This document shows, piece by piece, positions 35,690 to 45,786 of a stretch of 64,000 bases of DNA. The notes beneath the pieces were generated by a model. It did not search any database. It saw only the letters and a list, made by a program, of their open reading frames with translations, and was not told the DNA's origin. The translations under genes and the position numbers were made by a program. The DNA is from Bryopsis sp. KO-2023 (Eukaryota; Chlorophyta; Ulvophyceae; Bryopsidales; Bryopsidaceae): NCBI GenBank assembly GCA_030272585.1, contig BSYQ01000002.1:6758001-6822000 (forward strand), given 5' to 3'. Position 1 is the first letter of the stretch. Every line of letters begins with the position of its first letter.

Positions 35690-36730
35690 GCAATACCTAC
35701 TAGGCATCTTGTTGTTTTATACTGTTTCGTTATTTTACCCGTTCAATGATTGGAGGTGCAATTTTAAAGAGGACCGCTCTTACGAATTTGTCTTACCTTT
35801 TTTCAATAATCAATTTTCTCATCTTTGCTTGTTTTTCTTTTTTATAATCTCAAATCTCTATGAATTAAGAGAACACAAGTAGTTCAATTTCCCCATTCCT
35901 TAACACCTTTCTGAAAAATTGTGGTAAGGTGTTATACCCTCTTTCCCGCGCGAAGAGAAAGAATGGAGTTAACAGAAAAAACGCACACACTGTCATTGCC
36001 CTGTGAGTTTGGGCAGCACGTATCGGAAACCAGTTCCCTGTTGACGACACAAAACCCGTCTCGAATTTAACGGGCGTTCCACTCCTCTTCTGAGGTCAAT
36101 CAACTTAGTTGGCGGCGCTCAAAACATCACATTCACTCAGGAAGTTCACGTAGCCAGCAAAATCGGCGAAAGGATAAAAAAAAACTCGCAGGGGAATTGT
36201 GTCCCAAAACCTTTTGAAGGCAAACTTGACTTCAAATTTCTTCTTTAAAGATAGGAAGGCAGTGATTTAGAATAGGAATCAGGGATCTCCGCGACTGGGA
36301 AAAACCAGTCCCCAAAAGAGCCCCCAAAAAGCGAACTCGCATCAAGACCTGTACTTTTGAGGTGGAGCCCTTGGGGATTTTCACAGCACACCAGGAGCGA
36401 AAAGATAGAGACAGGAGCTCAATTCAGATCATTTCCTTGCTAGTGGTGACACAGTTTGGGGGGGAGTGAGTCACGAGGTCTTTGTATCGTCGACTCTGAT
36501 CAGAAGTCCTGGCCTGAAAAATATTCCAAACCCACCAATCGTACTCCCATTATAACATGGGTAGGAGAAGAAAAGAGTGATCTTATAGAACCCACAAGCC
36601 TAAATTTCAATTTCAGTGTGGGAAGGAAAGAGAGTGACCTTCCAAAAAACCCCAACCCCGATCTCAATCTCCCAGTCCTTGCAAAAAGAGGGAAAAAGAA
36701 TGACCAATCGGAACGATTGATACAGTCACT
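35690..36730. other. Spacer, no gene seen
   Basis: 3-prime flank of the F-box gene, followed by AT-rich sequence without motifs. The right part contains GAGTGA(T/C)CTT-like elements near 36572, 36635 and 36748 that lead into the composite module. Confidence 0.4.
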
Positions 36731-36734
36731 CTCT

Positions 36735-37402
36735 CACAGAAGGAGAAAAGAGTGATCTTCTAATCACGTGATCTCGCGCATCGGCAAGGAAAGAAACGGT
36801 GGGGTTGATGGGTCCCATCAATCGGACAGAAATTTCAACATCAAGAGTTTCTGTCATTTCTCCGCCGGTCGCACCGCGCGTCATAAATATTCACGCAAGC
36901 AATTTTACTTCCACAAGTTCCACGAGTTACACAAGTTCACAAGCGCTACGTTTCGTTTCGTTTCGTGTCGTTTCGTTTTGTTCCGTTTTGGTTTTGGTTT
37001 TGGTTTCCTGTTGGAACTGGTGTTTTTATTCCGTTGGGATGATACGAACATTTTATGTTCGTAGTGGTTGTCCGTGACTGGATTACTTCCGTACCATTTG
37101 GTCGGACGAGATCTTGTCCATCCCAGTTGACTCTGTTTGATCGACTGGGTCGGGGACGAGATCCCTCGATCTCGTCCCGGACAGACCCTATAAGTACCGT
37201 CCCTAAACCACAAACCTAACTCTCTTATTCTCCCTCAACAACCTCGTGATCCCTACAAAGGCACCCGGCCCTTTGGGGCCTCGACTTTGTATCATGGGAT
37301 CGACGTTCGGGGACAAATGTCCACGACTGAATTCCCTCTACCACAAAAATACAAGAAAAGTTTCGTTCGTGAAACAAATACGGCTTTGTTGCGTTCACAA
37401 GT
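36735..37402 (+). repeat. Composite satellite module, leader of copy 1
   Basis: Shared with 59.19-59.40 and 60.10-60.47 kb: an ATCACGTGAT palindrome, CGCATCGGCAAGGAAAGAAA, GTTGATGGGTCCCATCAAT, CGCACCGCGCGTCAT, then T/G-rich CGTTTCG and TTTTGG runs, GTTGGAACTGGTG, and a block with ACAAATGTCC and AACAAATACGGCTT. Copy 1 carries a solo LTR (37040-37294) absent from copy 2. It ends where the 9-bp minisatellite begins. Confidence 0.75.
37040..37294. mobile_element. Solo LTR of an LTR retrotransposon (fossil)
   Basis: A 255-bp insertion relative to the second copy of the module. It begins TGATAC and ends GTATCA (TG...CA with a 6-bp inverted end) and is flanked by the 5-bp duplication TGGGA. A TATA-like CCTATAAG lies near 37189, as in an LTR promoter. 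No internal retroelement region is present, so only the LTR remains. The intact TSD suggests moderate age. Confidence 0.75.
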
Positions 37403-37682
37403 TTGGGCAGTTTGGGCTGGTTGGGCAGTTTGGGCTGGTTGGGCTGGTTGGGCTGGTTGGGCTGGTTGGGCTGGTTGGGCTGGTTGGGCTGGTTGGGCTG
37501 GTTGGGCTGGTTGGGCTGGTTGGGCTGGTTGGGCTGGTTGGGCTGGTTGGGCTGGTCGGGCCGGTTGGGCTGGTTGGGCTGGTTGGGCCGGTTGGGCTGG
37601 TTGGGCCGGTTGGGCTGGTTGGGCCGGTTGGGCTGGTTGGGCCGGTTGAGCTGGTTGGGCTGTTGGGCTGGTTGGGCTGGTG
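37403..37682 (+). repeat. 9-bp minisatellite GGTTGGGCT, about 30 copies
   Basis: Nearly pure GGTTGGGCT units with a few T-to-C variants clustered at the right end. Because the unit is a multiple of three, all plus-strand frames are open (GWA, LGW or GLV repeats). I treat that as a by-product and not as a gene. Confidence 0.92.
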
Positions 37683-38134
37683 GTGATGATTTGGGGGCTT
37701 TGATTTATTTTTCTGGTTGTCTAGAGGTGCTGAGGTTGAGGTGTTTCAGGGTGGTGATGATTTGGGGGCTTTGATTTATTTTTCTGGTTGTCTAGAGGTG
37801 CTGAGGTTGAGGTGTTTCAGGGTGGTGATGATTTGGGGGCTTTGATTTATTTTTCTGGTTGTCTAGAGGTGCTGAGGTTGAGGTGTTTCAGGGTGGTGAT
37901 ATTTGGGGGCTTTGATTTATTTTTCTGGTTGTCTAGAGGTGCTGAGGTTGAGGTGTTTCAGGGTGGTGATGATTTGGGGGCTTTGTTTTTTTTTCTGGTT
38001 GTCTAGAGGTGCTGAGGTTGAGGTGTTTCAGGGTGGTGATGATTTGGGGGCTTTGTTTTTTTTTCTGGTTGTCTAGAGGTGCTGAGGTTGAGGTGTTTCA
38101 GGGTGGTGATGATTTGGGGGCTTTGATTTTTTGA
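37683..38134 (+). repeat. 71-bp satellite, about 6.5 copies
   Basis: Unit GGTGCTGAGGTTGAGGTGTT... with TTTGGGGGCTTTGATTTATT and TCTGGTTGTCTAGA. It is homologous to the 68-bp units at 60.6-64.0 kb. The plus strand is strongly G/T-rich. Confidence 0.92.
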
Positions 38135-38199
38135 TTAATGTTCCGCTTGAAGAAAGACAGATTTAAAAACAAAGCAAAAACATTTGACTGAAATCAGAC

Positions 38200-40347
38200 T
38201 TTTTTTCTGTAGCCCTGTTTTCTAATGAGGATAAAATATTTTAGCATGTTCGTTGTAATCTTAGGCTTTCCTGTTCATTTCAGGACTCGTCTAATCTCGT
38301 GTAAAAATTAAAACACCCATTCTGAAAAATATATGACCCTAGCTCAGGTCATTTCATTACATTGTTATTATTCTGACAATAACTGTTAGAACTCAGTGGA
38401 AGACCACTCACCATTTGTTCTCCTTTTTCCTATCCCACTTTGTTTTTTGAAAGATAGTGTTGCTGCTAAGAAAGTGGCAGGAAAAAATTGTTGGAAACAA
38501 AACAAAACAAAAACTGTAGAAAGAAAAAACGACATCCTTGATGCTCGAAAAAACACGGCCCTATGCTCAACCAAACTGAACATACCCTGATAAGGAAAAG
38601 CGAAAAAACATCTTTTTTTTCCCTAGTTAATGTTAAGTTAAACAGCTTCATGATAATGGGGCCAGACAACTACAAGTCCTTTTTCTAGAAATCAAATTTG
38701 CTGCTGCTGATCTGCCCCAACTTTTTATCCACTGCTAAGGCCTACCCAATACTATAGTGGTGGTGTTGAATATAAGAGTGCGAAAAAAAAACCCCAGGAT
38801 ACTCTGAAGGGTGTTAACCTTTTTTTGCAAGGACAAAAAACAAACATTAAATTGGCAGCCATACAATCGTGAACTTAAATCGCCCCTCAGTCGTGTTTTA
38901 TATAGGTGCTTTTCAAGAAAGAAATACAATCCACATCATTACCTAGAGTTGTTGTGTTAAGCTCAAGTGGATATTCCTGGGAATCTAGGAGAGGAGCCCC
39001 AACGATTCGATCGACCAGCCTGACTTTGGGGTCGATAGAATCAAATTCCATTCTCTAAGTTGAAAGGCATCAACAGCAGGAACTCATGCTTTTATTTTCT
39101 TTTTTTATTCATTGTGGAGGCAAGCCAGGGGTGACTGATCTCTTGCAAGGCTTTAAAAAAACGTGTTTTTTCGATCCTTTTCTATGCCCTAGTTTCATTT
39201 GGGCTGGAAATTATGGTGGGACAATCCAGGCCACACCAATGGGTTGTGTTTTTCATTTTTTCGATTTCACAGAAGATATTCAACAGTCAGTTTGCAAGGG
39301 GGTATCTTGCTTGAATCAAGAAAAAGGGAAAAGTTGAACTAGATAATTGGACAAGGAACTATTTCATTCAGGTGCTAAGTGAGATTCTGCCATCAGTGCC
39401 ATTTAAGCAATTACCTGATGCATACACATCAATCCATTGCACCCCTTCATCTCCAAAACAAAAAGGGGGGTGGTCAGGGAGGTCCCCACCAGCATTTTCA
39501 CCACCTATGGAAATGCTTCCATGAAGGTCAGGCTCGACAATTATTCTTCTTTTCAGGACTAAATCTTTCAGAAATCGTGGTCCAGGCCTGTAATTTTTCT
39601 GGACAGCGGGACGTCAGCGTCCCCTCAAACAGGTTAAGGAAAAAAAAAGGAATAAGGCGATACCGGTCGCTCTGCCAGTCCTCCGTCTCGACGCCTTTCG
39701 CATCTTTCAGAAAGAAAATTCGAAAACACTGGGGATCGCCTGCAAAAAATGGTCGTCACTCTTCCACTCTCACCTGGCTGCAGAAAAATTTGACCTCGAC
39801 CCCCTGTCTACTCGCCAGCTCATTGACGCAGATCAATCCGACGCCGCGACCATAGTTGAAAAGAGGTGTGATCGCAGTCAACGAACAGCTTTTTCGGACG
39901 ATCGAGTCCCTCCCTTTGCTGGAAACGTTTTTGATATTAAATTACTTCACGCAGGTGGGTTCGTTCAACGTTACCTCTTCGGCGAGGGTTTATCGCACTC
40001 GCTCGTGTTCTCTTGGATATCAATCTGTTGCTCTTATTTTTTTGTGGCTTGTCTCTGCTCTACCAGTCCCTTGTCGACAGACTTCCCTTTGTTTTTCGAT
40101 CGAAGTGTTGATCAGGAAGCACTCTCGAACAATACGTCCATCCAGGATCACTCTTTTCTCTTTATCGTTTACTCAAGAAGGATCCTCTTTTCAAGGGTGT
40201 TTCCTTTTTCTTAAGATTTTTTTTTTTTCCCAAGGGGTCTGCGTGAGAATCGGTCACGGTGAAGTGGTGCTTTGGTTCTGGTGTATAGGGAGGTCTCTAG
40301 GGGTTGATCGTCACAGCTGTTGCCGTTGTGCTGTCGAGCTTTGCAGA
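38200..40347. repeat. R3, antisense R1 and F-box leader
   Basis: R3 relative at 38.20-38.76 kb, antisense R1 at about 39.18-39.54 kb, then the leader shared with the 34.6 and 54.9 kb loci (AATCCGACGCCGCGACC, CAGCTTTTTCGGACGATCGAG, TACTTCACGCAGGTGGGTT). It is the upstream region of the 40348 gene. An open frame runs from 39856 into the F-box gene, but paralogues support the start at 40348. Confidence 0.65.
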
Positions 40348-41439
40348 ATGAGTGACTGCGTGCCTGTTGAGTGGGAGCTGCCGAGTGGCGTTCTTGGTCG
40401 AATCTTCGAAGGGTTCTGTGCAAGGACCTTGGTCAGTTGCTCCTTGGTTTCTAAGGCTTGGAACGATGCCACCAAGGATGATCGTTTCGCGAGAAAACTT
40501 GGGGTGGAGAGAGCCTGGCGATGCGGCACTGTTGTGCCGAAACGTATCCCGTTCCAGAAAAGTCAGTGGCCTGCAAGCCTGCTTTCTGTTCAGCGGAGTT
40601 GTGTTAAGCGGGGCCATATGATTGCGATTTCGATGGGGACGGAGATTAGATTGCTTGATGCTGGAAAAGGCCAGGTCTCCGCCGCGGTTTCTCCAATGAC
40701 TTTCACCTGTTTGTGTTTGATCGATGGCATCCTCCTTGGCAAGAGCGGGTGTGGGGACCGACGCGTGGTAGTCCTAGAAATACCCGATTTGCAAAGCACG
40801 ACCTCTTTCGTGCTCAGTTTCAGAGTGAATGTGATTGTGGACGTCGGAGAAGAGCTCGTGGCCATAGGTGGTAAATGTGGGGGTCTCGAGCTGTGGAGAA
40901 AGGCGGATTGGACTCGTGCCAAGGTCTTGAATGAAGTTGTTGACCAGGGTCACGATCTCAAGTGTGCGGCTTTCGATACGGAAAGGGGTCTGGTGATATG
41001 TGGATTGAGCAGTGGAGATCTCGATGTGTGGAGCTTGGCCTCTTTTGCTTGCGTGAGGACGCTCAAGGGGTCTTCCTACCCCGCCCGCCACGTGGATGTT
41101 AATGACCGTTTCATCATCAGAGGGACTAGGACTACCATTCAGATATGGGCTCAAGAAACCTTCGAGTGTGTGCGAGTTATCTACGTTGACCCCTTCTCTT
41201 TCATGGGGTCAAACGAAAGCAAAGTCGCATTCCATGGGCGATACTTGGGTGGCGTGATGGTTCGTGATGTTGCCGAGGAGGATCGTTCCGTCCACAGGTT
41301 CAATGTACAATCCAAATGGTCTCACACCTTAGGTATTTTTCTGACCGAGGACAAGCTAACTGTTGTGACGCTCAGGAAAATCTTCGTGTGGGACTTTTTA
41401 GCCCATTTTCGTTCCAAGAGTACGAAGTCTGAGTCTTAG
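40348..41439 (+). CDS. F-box/WD40 protein, subfamily B (363 residues)
   Basis: ATG at 40348 begins MSDCVPVEWELPSGVLGRIF. F-box to about residue 50 (TLVSCSLVSKAWNDATKD), linker LGVERAWRCGTVVPKRI, then a divergent seven-blade propeller: IRLLDAGKG, VVVLEIPD, LELWRKADW, LDVWSLASF, IQIWAQETF, VMVRDVAEE and IFVWDFLAH. Uninterrupted, ends TAG. Predicted SCF-type ubiquitin-ligase adaptor. Subfamily B differs from A by CGTVVP in place of LHEP after ERAW and by the FLAH tail. It is in the same subfamily as 16.8 and 49.9 kb but on the opposite strand. Confidence 0.88.
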   Translation: MSDCVPVEWELPSGVLGRIFEGFCARTLVSCSLVSKAWNDATKDDRFARKLGVERAWRCGTVVPKRIPFQKSQWPASLLSVQRSCVKRGHMIAISMGTEIRLLDAGKGQVSAAVSPMTFTCLCLIDGILLGKSGCGDRRVVVLEIPDLQSTTSFVLSFRVNVIVDVGEELVAIGGKCGGLELWRKADWTRAKVLNEVVDQGHDLKCAAFDTERGLVICGLSSGDLDVWSLASFACVRTLKGSSYPARHVDVNDRFIIRGTRTTIQIWAQETFECVRVIYVDPFSFMGSNESKVAFHGRYLGGVMVRDVAEEDRSVHRFNVQSKWSHTLGIFLTEDKLTVVTLRKIFVWDFLAHFRSKSTKSES

Positions 41440-42660
41440 TTGAACTCCTTTTGTTACGGCCGTTAAGTCTTTACAGTGGCTGTAACACTTTTCGCATGGT
41501 CGACCATCCAAAAGATGGTTTTTTTGTGTGTAATTGAGATCTGCGAAGTGCTACAAATCCCCACATCTGATTTGCTCAGTGGATTAATCTACAACCACAC
41601 TGTCGAGCAAACTCTCAGTTGGCCCGATCCGGCGACTACCAATTTCATTTGTTGAATGGCTGAGATACCATCCCAATTATGCTGGGAAGAAGAAGAAAAT
41701 GAAAGCAGAAAAACAAGACATTGGGCGGTTTCTGTGATTGCGTATCGCTGGTGGGTCCTATGCATGGATGTGGTGCATGCATTTTTTAAGCTAGTTCTTG
41801 GGAAATTTGTGAAAAATGTCTTCTGTGCATAATAAAATTCATCATGACTCCCCCTAAAAAGGTTTCCCCCCTGATCTTCAAAATATGGATTCAGTCGTAT
41901 GGGTACGACACCCTTTCTTTCTTTGTCTATTGGGACAGAATTTACCACGACTCCAAATTTTCTCAGTTGGCATAAGGAAAAAATGTTAAACCAGGGAAAC
42001 CTTTGTTTGGCTTCTTTCCAATTGCATAAAACAGTTAAAGCTCTGTGTAGCAATTTGTCTCCACTGCTGTAGAAATTCAATTAAGCGACATGGCGTTAAA
42101 TCCTGTTATATTTTTTTTCTTTTAATTCTCTCAGGAAAGACTATTCCCTGACATAGTTTCTTTGAGGACTTCATAACATAACATAATTACACAATTTGAG
42201 GACTTCCACTCGTGGCCACCAGTAAGACTAAAAAAACACAAAAAAACACGTTGGGAAGAAGAGTGGCTCTTCAAAACCACCATGTGAAAGAGCAACGGAG
42301 ACATAACTACCACATCTTTTTCTGCCAATTTTCTGAGAGGATATTTTGAGAAGTGAAGAACGTTTGAATAGGAAAACCAGTAGCCAACTGTAGAAATTTT
42401 AGAAAACAGGGATCGTTATGTTTCATTTCGATTTTTGAAACAGTGGGGGAAAAAGCAGTACACAGAGTAGAAAATGAATGACTGTTTTTGTCTTGAAAGG
42501 TGCGATGTGAAATTTTATTCGACAAGAGGTGGGCCCTGACAGACACTGTTTCGACAGCTCGTCACCTCTTGGAAAAATCCATCTATCTCTCCTGACTGGG
42601 GCTGACTATTAAAAAAAGAGCATAAAGGAAACAAAAGGGGTTGAGGTAAGAAACACCAGA
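41440..42660. other. Spacer, no gene supported
   Basis: A minus-strand ORF at 41589-42080 (163 residues) has no recognised motif. A CATAACATAACATAATTACA block at 42173 matches one at 13.65 kb. Confidence 0.4.
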
Positions 42661-42689
42661 CACTATGGGAAATTGCCGTCTGTGCGATG

Positions 42690-43545
42690 TATTTCGCTAC
42701 ATCGCACTTACACCCATCCATCCCGTGTGGCGTCAATTTCACATCGCACAGCTGTGCGACAAAGGTGGACCGTTTACGCGATGTATGGCTGTGCGATGTC
42801 CCCACCGGTGACGACTTTTTGTTGTTACATCGCACAGAATACATCGCACACAGTACATCGCACACAATCGTTTCAACATCGCAGGAAGCATCGTCTACAT
42901 CGTGTAAACGGTCCATCTTTGTCGCAGACAAGCCACTCCAGCCCAGTTTCTGATAGTACATCGCACACAATCGTTCCAACATCGCAGGAGGCATCGTGTA
43001 CATCGTGTAAACGGTGCAACTTTGTCGCACACAAGCCACTCCGGCCCAGTTTCTGATAGTACATCGCACACAATTGTTCCAACATCGCAGGAGGCATCGT
43101 GTACATCGTGTAAACGGTCCAACTTTGTCGCACACAAGCCACTCCGGCCCAGTTTCTGATAGTACATCGCACACAATCGTTCCAACATCGCAGGAGGCAT
43201 CGTGTACATCGTGTAAACGGTCCAACTCTGTCGCACAGGATGAATCTAAGCGATGGTAGCAAAGATCGTCACGTTGTTTCGAATGATGGATGCGATGGTG
43301 AACGTACTCTCTGCGATGTTACATCATGGATTTTTTGCCGTGCGATGTGCGTGAATATGTGTGCGATGATCTATGTTCGATGTCTTCCACTGTGATGCTT
43401 GAAAAGGTCTGTGCGATGTGATTCTCATTGGGAGAGACCGCAAACATATCCTGTGCGATGTACTTGTGATAATGGAGCTTTTCCTGGGCGATGTGATCAC
43501 GGTTTTATGAGATTTCAGAGACATGCTGTGCAATACGAATGTGAT
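42690..43545. repeat. ACATCGCAC / GTGCGATG repeat zone with a 103-bp tandem array
   Basis: The plus strand carries dozens of ACATCGCAC words in the left half and GTGCGATG words in the right half (after about 43250), so the halves are complementary. Inside, a 103-bp unit (GATAGTACATCGCACACAAT ... CCCAGTTTCT) repeats about 3.5 times, with unit starts at 42952, 43055 and 43158. Long minus-strand frames here are repeat artefacts. No clear TIR or target duplication was found. Confidence 0.85.
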
Positions 43546-44449
43546 TGCGTGACAGATTGAAAGACATGCTGCAAGATATGGAAATTACACGACATAATCA
43601 TAATCATAATCATAATTACAACCCACAGCAAAAGAGAGCCATCACCCTCTATGATATGGAAATTACACGACAAAACTCTACACCCAAATAATCAGAAATT
43701 TGGTTTCAAATTGGTCTAGTTCTCCATCAATGTCACATGTTTCTGTTCTTCCTATTCATTCTCTTTTTCTTCCTTTCGGAACCCTCTCGTGGTTAAAAAC
43801 ATAGCACCTATGGCCTGACTTTGGGTTCTGCCGATTGCAGCCACATACCAAATCGAAATGAAGCCCTGTTCAGAAACCCACAAACTCCATTGTTATTTCT
43901 TGCTTTCAGTTCCAAAAAAACAAAACGAAAAAGGAAAACAGGGCTCAGGCATCTCTTCAAACCCCCCCCCTGTCTTTCTAAACCGTCCAAATTATCATGG
44001 AGGTTGCAGAAATGTAGGCGGCCACCATTCGGGAAAGGATCAGCAGCCAGCAGCCAGCAGCCAGCAGCCGTATCGAATCAATTTGTAGTGCTTGAGTTCC
44101 AACAAACAGTGCTCCGGCAATCCTCCAAGACAGACACCAGCGAAGCCTCGGAATTGGGTTTCCCCAGTTTTGCATGATTGTCGAAAGATGCTGAGAAATT
44201 GGAAAAAAAAAACGAATCAGGAATGGGAAAGAAAAGAAAAGAGAGAGGGCCAGAAAACAGGCTGGCCCATGCAGCACAGCCCATTCACTATGCAAAGGAG
44301 TGATAGGCACTCACCGATTCAATAAAGAAAACAACTGAGATCCCCATTCAGAAAAAGTATAGTATAATTAAATTAAAGCAAAAATAAAGTAACATATATA
44401 TATATACATTTATTTTTTATTTTTTTTCAAACCGCTCCTCTCTCAACAG
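43546..44449. other. Spacer with simple repeats
   Basis: ATAATC microsatellite at 43591-43615, a duplicated GATATGGAAATTACACGACA word (43576 and 43657), a CAGCAGC-type run at 44040-44070 and a TA run near 44395. No gene is seen. Confidence 0.5.
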
Positions 44450-44891
44450 GACACCAAATATATCAAAAGCAAAACTCATGCTTTGAAAAAACACGCGGAC
44501 GATGTTCTCAGCCATGTTTATTCGCAAGTGAAGCTATTGGATGATGCCGGAAAAGCGGACCTGCAGTGGCAGCCCAGCAGAAAGAAATTCGAAAATACCT
44601 CAAGGGGCATTTCGACAATGTCGAAGCCGTTTTGAATCACATTCAAACCTCAGAAGATAAAAACCACCAGCTGACCTACGAGGAACATGAGGTATTTTTT
44701 AAAATTTATGTTTTTTTTCTCCTTTTTCTTCTCAGGGGGAAAATAAACCTCGATATGTGAGCAAGATGGCTTTCAGCATTCATTTACTTTTTACTCATTA
44801 AATATCTTGGTTTTTTTTGTTGTTTTCCCATATCTGATGCAGCAGAGGGAAGAAGGGGGGAGGCTGGTCTGTGCGGACGTATTTCACACAG
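44450..44891 (+). pseudogene. Coiled-coil exon pair with a frame break
   Basis: Exon 44450-44691 follows a pyrimidine-rich CAACAG acceptor and ends at a GTATTT donor; exon 44843-44891 follows ATGCAG and ends at GTAACA. The first part reads DTKYIKSKTHALKKHADDVL and LDDAGKADLQ. The second part continues as VAAQQKEIRKYLKGHFDNVE and EDKNHQLTYEEHE in a different frame, so one base has been gained or lost near 44564. The composition is that of a charged alpha-helical protein; the family is unknown. No start codon or upstream exon was identified. Confidence 0.4.
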
Positions 44892-45082
44892 GTAACAAGG
44901 TGGATATGATGCGTGTCGCTTCTGTAAACGCAGACGGAGGAAAGAAAAAGGGGACGGGAAAAAAGAGAAAAAAAAATTGTTGCAGGAGTGGGGCTAAGAA
45001 AACTGACTGGAATTCTCAGATAGGAAATTGAAAACCATGTCATGCATATACTGAACTCTAAACAAAGAAGGAAAAGAAGGTT

Positions 45083-45310
45083 TCCTGTGAACAAGATTCC
45101 AGTACAGACCCAAACCCCATTTATTTGTTCGTGCTTGGAGGGGATGTCGCACCTCGAACTTTTCTCGTTGAACTTTCCGGTGGTCCTCTGCATTTTTCAA
45201 ACGTTGGCCGGCTTGGGTGAGGTCGTATTTGTGATGTTCATTGGCGGTCTGCCTTTCCCGAGAAGCTCTGGCCCGAGGCAAATGCTTCTCTGGTTCGGAC
45301 TCCGTGTTGG
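45083..45310 (-). CDS. Possible exon of an unrecognised charged protein
   Basis: On the minus strand, after a CCCTGATAG acceptor, a frame reads PANTESEPEKHLPRARASRE, then KYDLTQAGQRLKNAEDHRKV and LYWNLVHR. Charged helical composition. It lies downstream of the transposase locus on the same strand and could belong to that element or be unrelated. A plus-strand ORF at 45466-45744, with donor-like GTAACT at 45723, competes for the neighbouring stretch. Low certainty. Confidence 0.25.
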
Positions 45311-45786
45311 CCGGCTATCAGGGCATTGAAAAGAAGTTGCAAGGGACAAAAAAAAGAAAGAAAACGATAAAAGACGCACAGTCAAAATCTCACAGCCGTC
45401 AAACAATGCTCTTGCTCCGCACCGCGAATGGAAACCTGGCAGAGGGAGTGCAATAATGCGATAGTATGCGCCGCAAAACGATACCTGCGGAAACTCCCAT
45501 CAACGGCACAGATTCCCTGGATGATTCGGAATCATTGATTCCCCATTGTACAGTCATCGAGGGGATGTTTGTGGTATGTGCGTCTTTTCCTACTGTCTGG
45601 TCTGACATTCCCGACAACTCACTCATCACGTGGACGTCTGCATGGAAAATTCCAATTGAGCATGTTCGCGTCAGGGGGTGGATTAACTTTCCTCGCTGCT
45701 TGGAAAAAGGAACCAATTTTCAGGTAACTCAATCTCCTACATAACAAGGGTTCGCTTTATCGTCAGATTCTGATAAAACCAAAAAG

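Noticed and set aside
37246-37774. Long overlapping frames of GWA, LGW and GLV repeats
   Set aside because: They arise because the 9-bp GGTTGGGCT unit keeps every frame open. There is no start context or flanking exon and the DNA is clearly a minisatellite.
39856-40347. N-terminal extension of the 40.3-kb F-box protein by 164 residues
   Set aside because: The upstream frame has no counterpart in paralogues, and the MSD start at 40348 is conserved. The extension lies in the shared untranslated leader.
41589-42080. Minus-strand ORF of 163 residues
   Set aside because: No motif, no paralogue in the window, atypical composition and no splice signals to support it.
42515-43262. Minus-strand ORFs of 236 and 129 residues rich in Cys and His
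   Set aside because: They are translations of the GTGCGATG/103-bp repeats. Several frames are open at once and no non-repeat domain is present.
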